Assembly (NCBI GenBank): GCA_913009925.1
Contig: CAJVWY010000101.1
Coordinates: 1 to 5,222 of the forward strand
From: an uncultured bacterium
GTDB taxonomy: Bacteria > Actinomycetota > Thermoleophilia > BMS3ABIN01
Reading direction: 5' to 3'
Length of the DNA: 5,222 nt
Shown: in pieces, positions 4,119-5,222 of the stretch
Layout: each line of letters opens with the position of its first letter
How positions within the stretch are numbered: position 1 is the stretch's first letter
Notes under the pieces: generated by a model
The model's input: only the letters and a program-made list of their open reading frames with translations
Database searches by the model: none
What the model was told of the DNA's origin: nothing
Made by a program: the position numbers and the translations under genes

Positions 4119-5222
4119 ATGAGTAACCATAAAATGCAGGAACATTTTCGTGAGCCACGGAACCGGGGGGAGATGGCGGGTGCCCATGGCATCGGCCAAG
4201 CGGGAGATACCGGCTGCGGGGCCGAGATTAGCGTCTTTCTGAGGTTCGACGGCGGTTGTGTATCCGAAGCATCATTTACCGCTTCCGGTTCCAGCGCTGT
4301 CATAGCCGCCGGCAGTGTCCTGACCGGCAAGCTGGAGGGGATATCGTGGCGCCGGGCGGCGGCGTTGACCGCGGCGGAGATACTGGCAGGATTAGGTGGA
4401 AGGGGAACGCCGGTAGCCGAAGACGCCAACCAGGGTTCACCGGAGCAGGCAGCTGTATTCGCCGTAGAGGCGCTGCAGGCGGCGTTCGAGGATTCACTGG
4501 GGCGGGGGACCTTCCCGGTCGCGCCCGGAGCAGAACCGGACACGGTAATCGCCGCCATGAGTGGCGGGGTGGACAGTTCCACCGCCTGTTGGCTTAAAAA
4601 GGAAGAAGGACTGCAGGTCATCGGCGTAACCATGCGCCTGTGGAGCGACCCGGAAGCGGATGCCGTGGATTCGGGCTTGAGCTGCTGTTCGCCCCGGGCC
4701 ATCAGGGACGCGCGCCAGGTCTGCCACAGCCTGGGGCTGCCGCATCTTACCGTCGACTATTCCTGCCTGTTCAGGGAAAAAGTGGTGGAGTATTTCGTCT
4801 CCGAATACCTGGCCGGGCGTACTCCCAACCCCTGCGCCCTGTGTAACAGCAGCTTTCGTTTCCCGGAACTGATGCGGCTGGCGGAGAAGCTTGGCGCCGC
4901 CGGGGTGGTCACCGGCCATTACGCACGCATAATCACCAAGGATGGAAGGCGGATGCTGGCACGCGGGCGTGACACCGGCAAGGACCAGTCATACATGCTA
5001 TGGGGGGTCCGGCAGCCGCTGCTGGCGTCCATGGATTTCCCTCTGGGCGAGATGAGAAAAGTGGAGGTCAGGGAGCTGGCCCGGAGGGCGGGGCTGGACG
5101 TGCATGACCGGGTGGACAGCCAGGAGGTGTGCTTTATCCCCGATGACGATTACCGGCGTTTCATTCTTTCCCAGCTGGAGGCCACCCGCGCCGGTGAGAT
5201 CGGAGGAGCGTCGTGTCGGGAA
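4119..5222 (+). CDS. mnmA: IscU/NifU-N-like domain fused to tRNA-specific 2-thiouridylase MnmA, C-terminus cut off
   Basis: The frame is open for 368 codons to the right edge, with no stop. Residues about 1-125 resemble an IscU/NifU-N scaffold: EHFREPRNRGEM (8-19), GCGA around Cys33, FTASGSSAVIAAGS (53-66) and FAVEALQAAF (114-123). Of the scaffold ligands, only the first Cys (33) remains. By my alignment IscU Asp39, Cys63 and Cys106 read Ala35, Ser58 and Ala111. From about 139 it is MnmA, which makes the 2-thio group on U34 of Lys, Glu and Gln tRNAs. Visible are the PP-loop SGGVDSS (148-154), TPNPCALCN (235-243), VVTGHYAR (263-270), GKDQSYML (287-294) and DSQEVCF (333-339) with the second catalytic Cys338. 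No start codon lies near the junction, so the fusion looks real. Roughly 130 C-terminal residues are missing, and the last 8 or so residues are probably adapter-derived. ATG 4119 is preferred because it gives the scaffold's usual N-terminus. Confidence 0.88.
   Translation, partial: MSNHKMQEHFREPRNRGEMAGAHGIGQAGDTGCGAEISVFLRFDGGCVSEASFTASGSSAVIAAGSVLTGKLEGISWRRAAALTAAEILAGLGGRGTPVAEDANQGSPEQAAVFAVEALQAAFEDSLGRGTFPVAPGAEPDTVIAAMSGGVDSSTACWLKKEEGLQVIGVTMRLWSDPEADAVDSGLSCCSPRAIRDARQVCHSLGLPHLTVDYSCLFREKVVEYFVSEYLAGRTPNPCALCNSSFRFPELMRLAEKLGAAGVVTGHYARIITKDGRRMLARGRDTGKDQSYMLWGVRQPLLASMDFPLGEMRKVEVRELARRAGLDVHDRVDSQEVCFIPDDDYRRFILSQLEATRAGEIGGASCRE
5197..5222 (+). other. Illumina adapter-like sequence at the contig end (probable artefact)
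   Basis: The last 26 bases, AGATCGGAGGAGCGTCGTGT then CGGGAA, match the Illumina TruSeq adapter beginning AGATCGGAAGAGCGTCGTGT at 24 of 26 positions; the differences are at 5205 and 5217. The translated protein leaves the MnmA consensus at the same place: GEI is followed by GGASCRE instead of a VDxxGxVLG-like stretch. The true sequence probably ends near 5196-5201. Confidence 0.85.

Noticed and set aside
4256..4597. Plus-strand frame of 113 codons inside the IscU-MnmA fusion
   Set aside because: It is an out-of-frame, Arg/Gly-rich translation of the real gene with no domain signal.
4106..4702. Minus-strand open frame of 198 codons opposite the IscU-MnmA fusion
   Set aside because: The + strand frame contains IscU and MnmA motifs across the same bases, while the minus frame is low-complexity Pro/Ser/Ala.
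1..5222. CRISPR array, tRNA or rRNA genes, insertion sequence, defence system
   Set aside because: No regularly spaced repeats, no cloverleaf, no rRNA-like stretch and no transposase, nuclease or toxin-like frames were seen.

Overview
This is a GC-rich bacterial fragment and probably a complete short contig. Its left edge cuts a gene, and its right edge runs into sequence that looks like an Illumina adapter. All recognised genes lie on the + strand. The gene order (metallo-hydrolase tail, hisS, aspS, 6S-like RNA, mnmA) recalls the relA-yrvJ-hisS-aspS-bsrA-tcdA-rarA-cymR-iscS-mnmA region of Bacillus subtilis. A metallo-hydrolase just before hisS is also known from Actinomycetota. With the high GC, the lipoprotein signal and a possible leaderless start, an Actinomycetota-like or other deep Gram-positive-type lineage is my best guess, but the window does not prove it.

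Layout. Bases 2-112 hold the last 36 codons of an MBL-fold hydrolase, whose stop overlaps the GTG start of hisS (109-1359). The 131-base gap to aspS holds two facing copies of a short dispersed repeat of the 'TGTCATTCCGAG' type. aspS (1491-3239) is a complete bacterial-type AspRS with an N-terminal signature that partly suggests the non-discriminating form. The gap after aspS holds a weak stem-loop with a distal T-tract, an extended -10 promoter, and a structured RNA of about 155 nt (about 3353-3507). I interpret that RNA as 6S RNA. A small lipoprotein gene (3530-4051) follows; it has a thioredoxin-like domain without CxxC and ends at a strong intrinsic terminator (4077-4102). From 4119 to the right edge runs an open reading frame of 368 codons that joins an eroded IscU/NifU-N-like domain to the tRNA thiouridylase MnmA. 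Its C-terminus is missing.

How it works together: the window is a translation-centred cluster. It charges tRNA-His and tRNA-Asp (perhaps also tRNA-Asn, by the indirect route), thiolates U34 of Lys/Glu/Gln tRNAs, and carries the RNA that tunes RNA polymerase in stationary phase. The points most worth a second look are the IscU-MnmA fusion that has lost most scaffold ligands, the 6S RNA with its matching promoter, and the adapter-like last 26 bases, which should not be read as biology.
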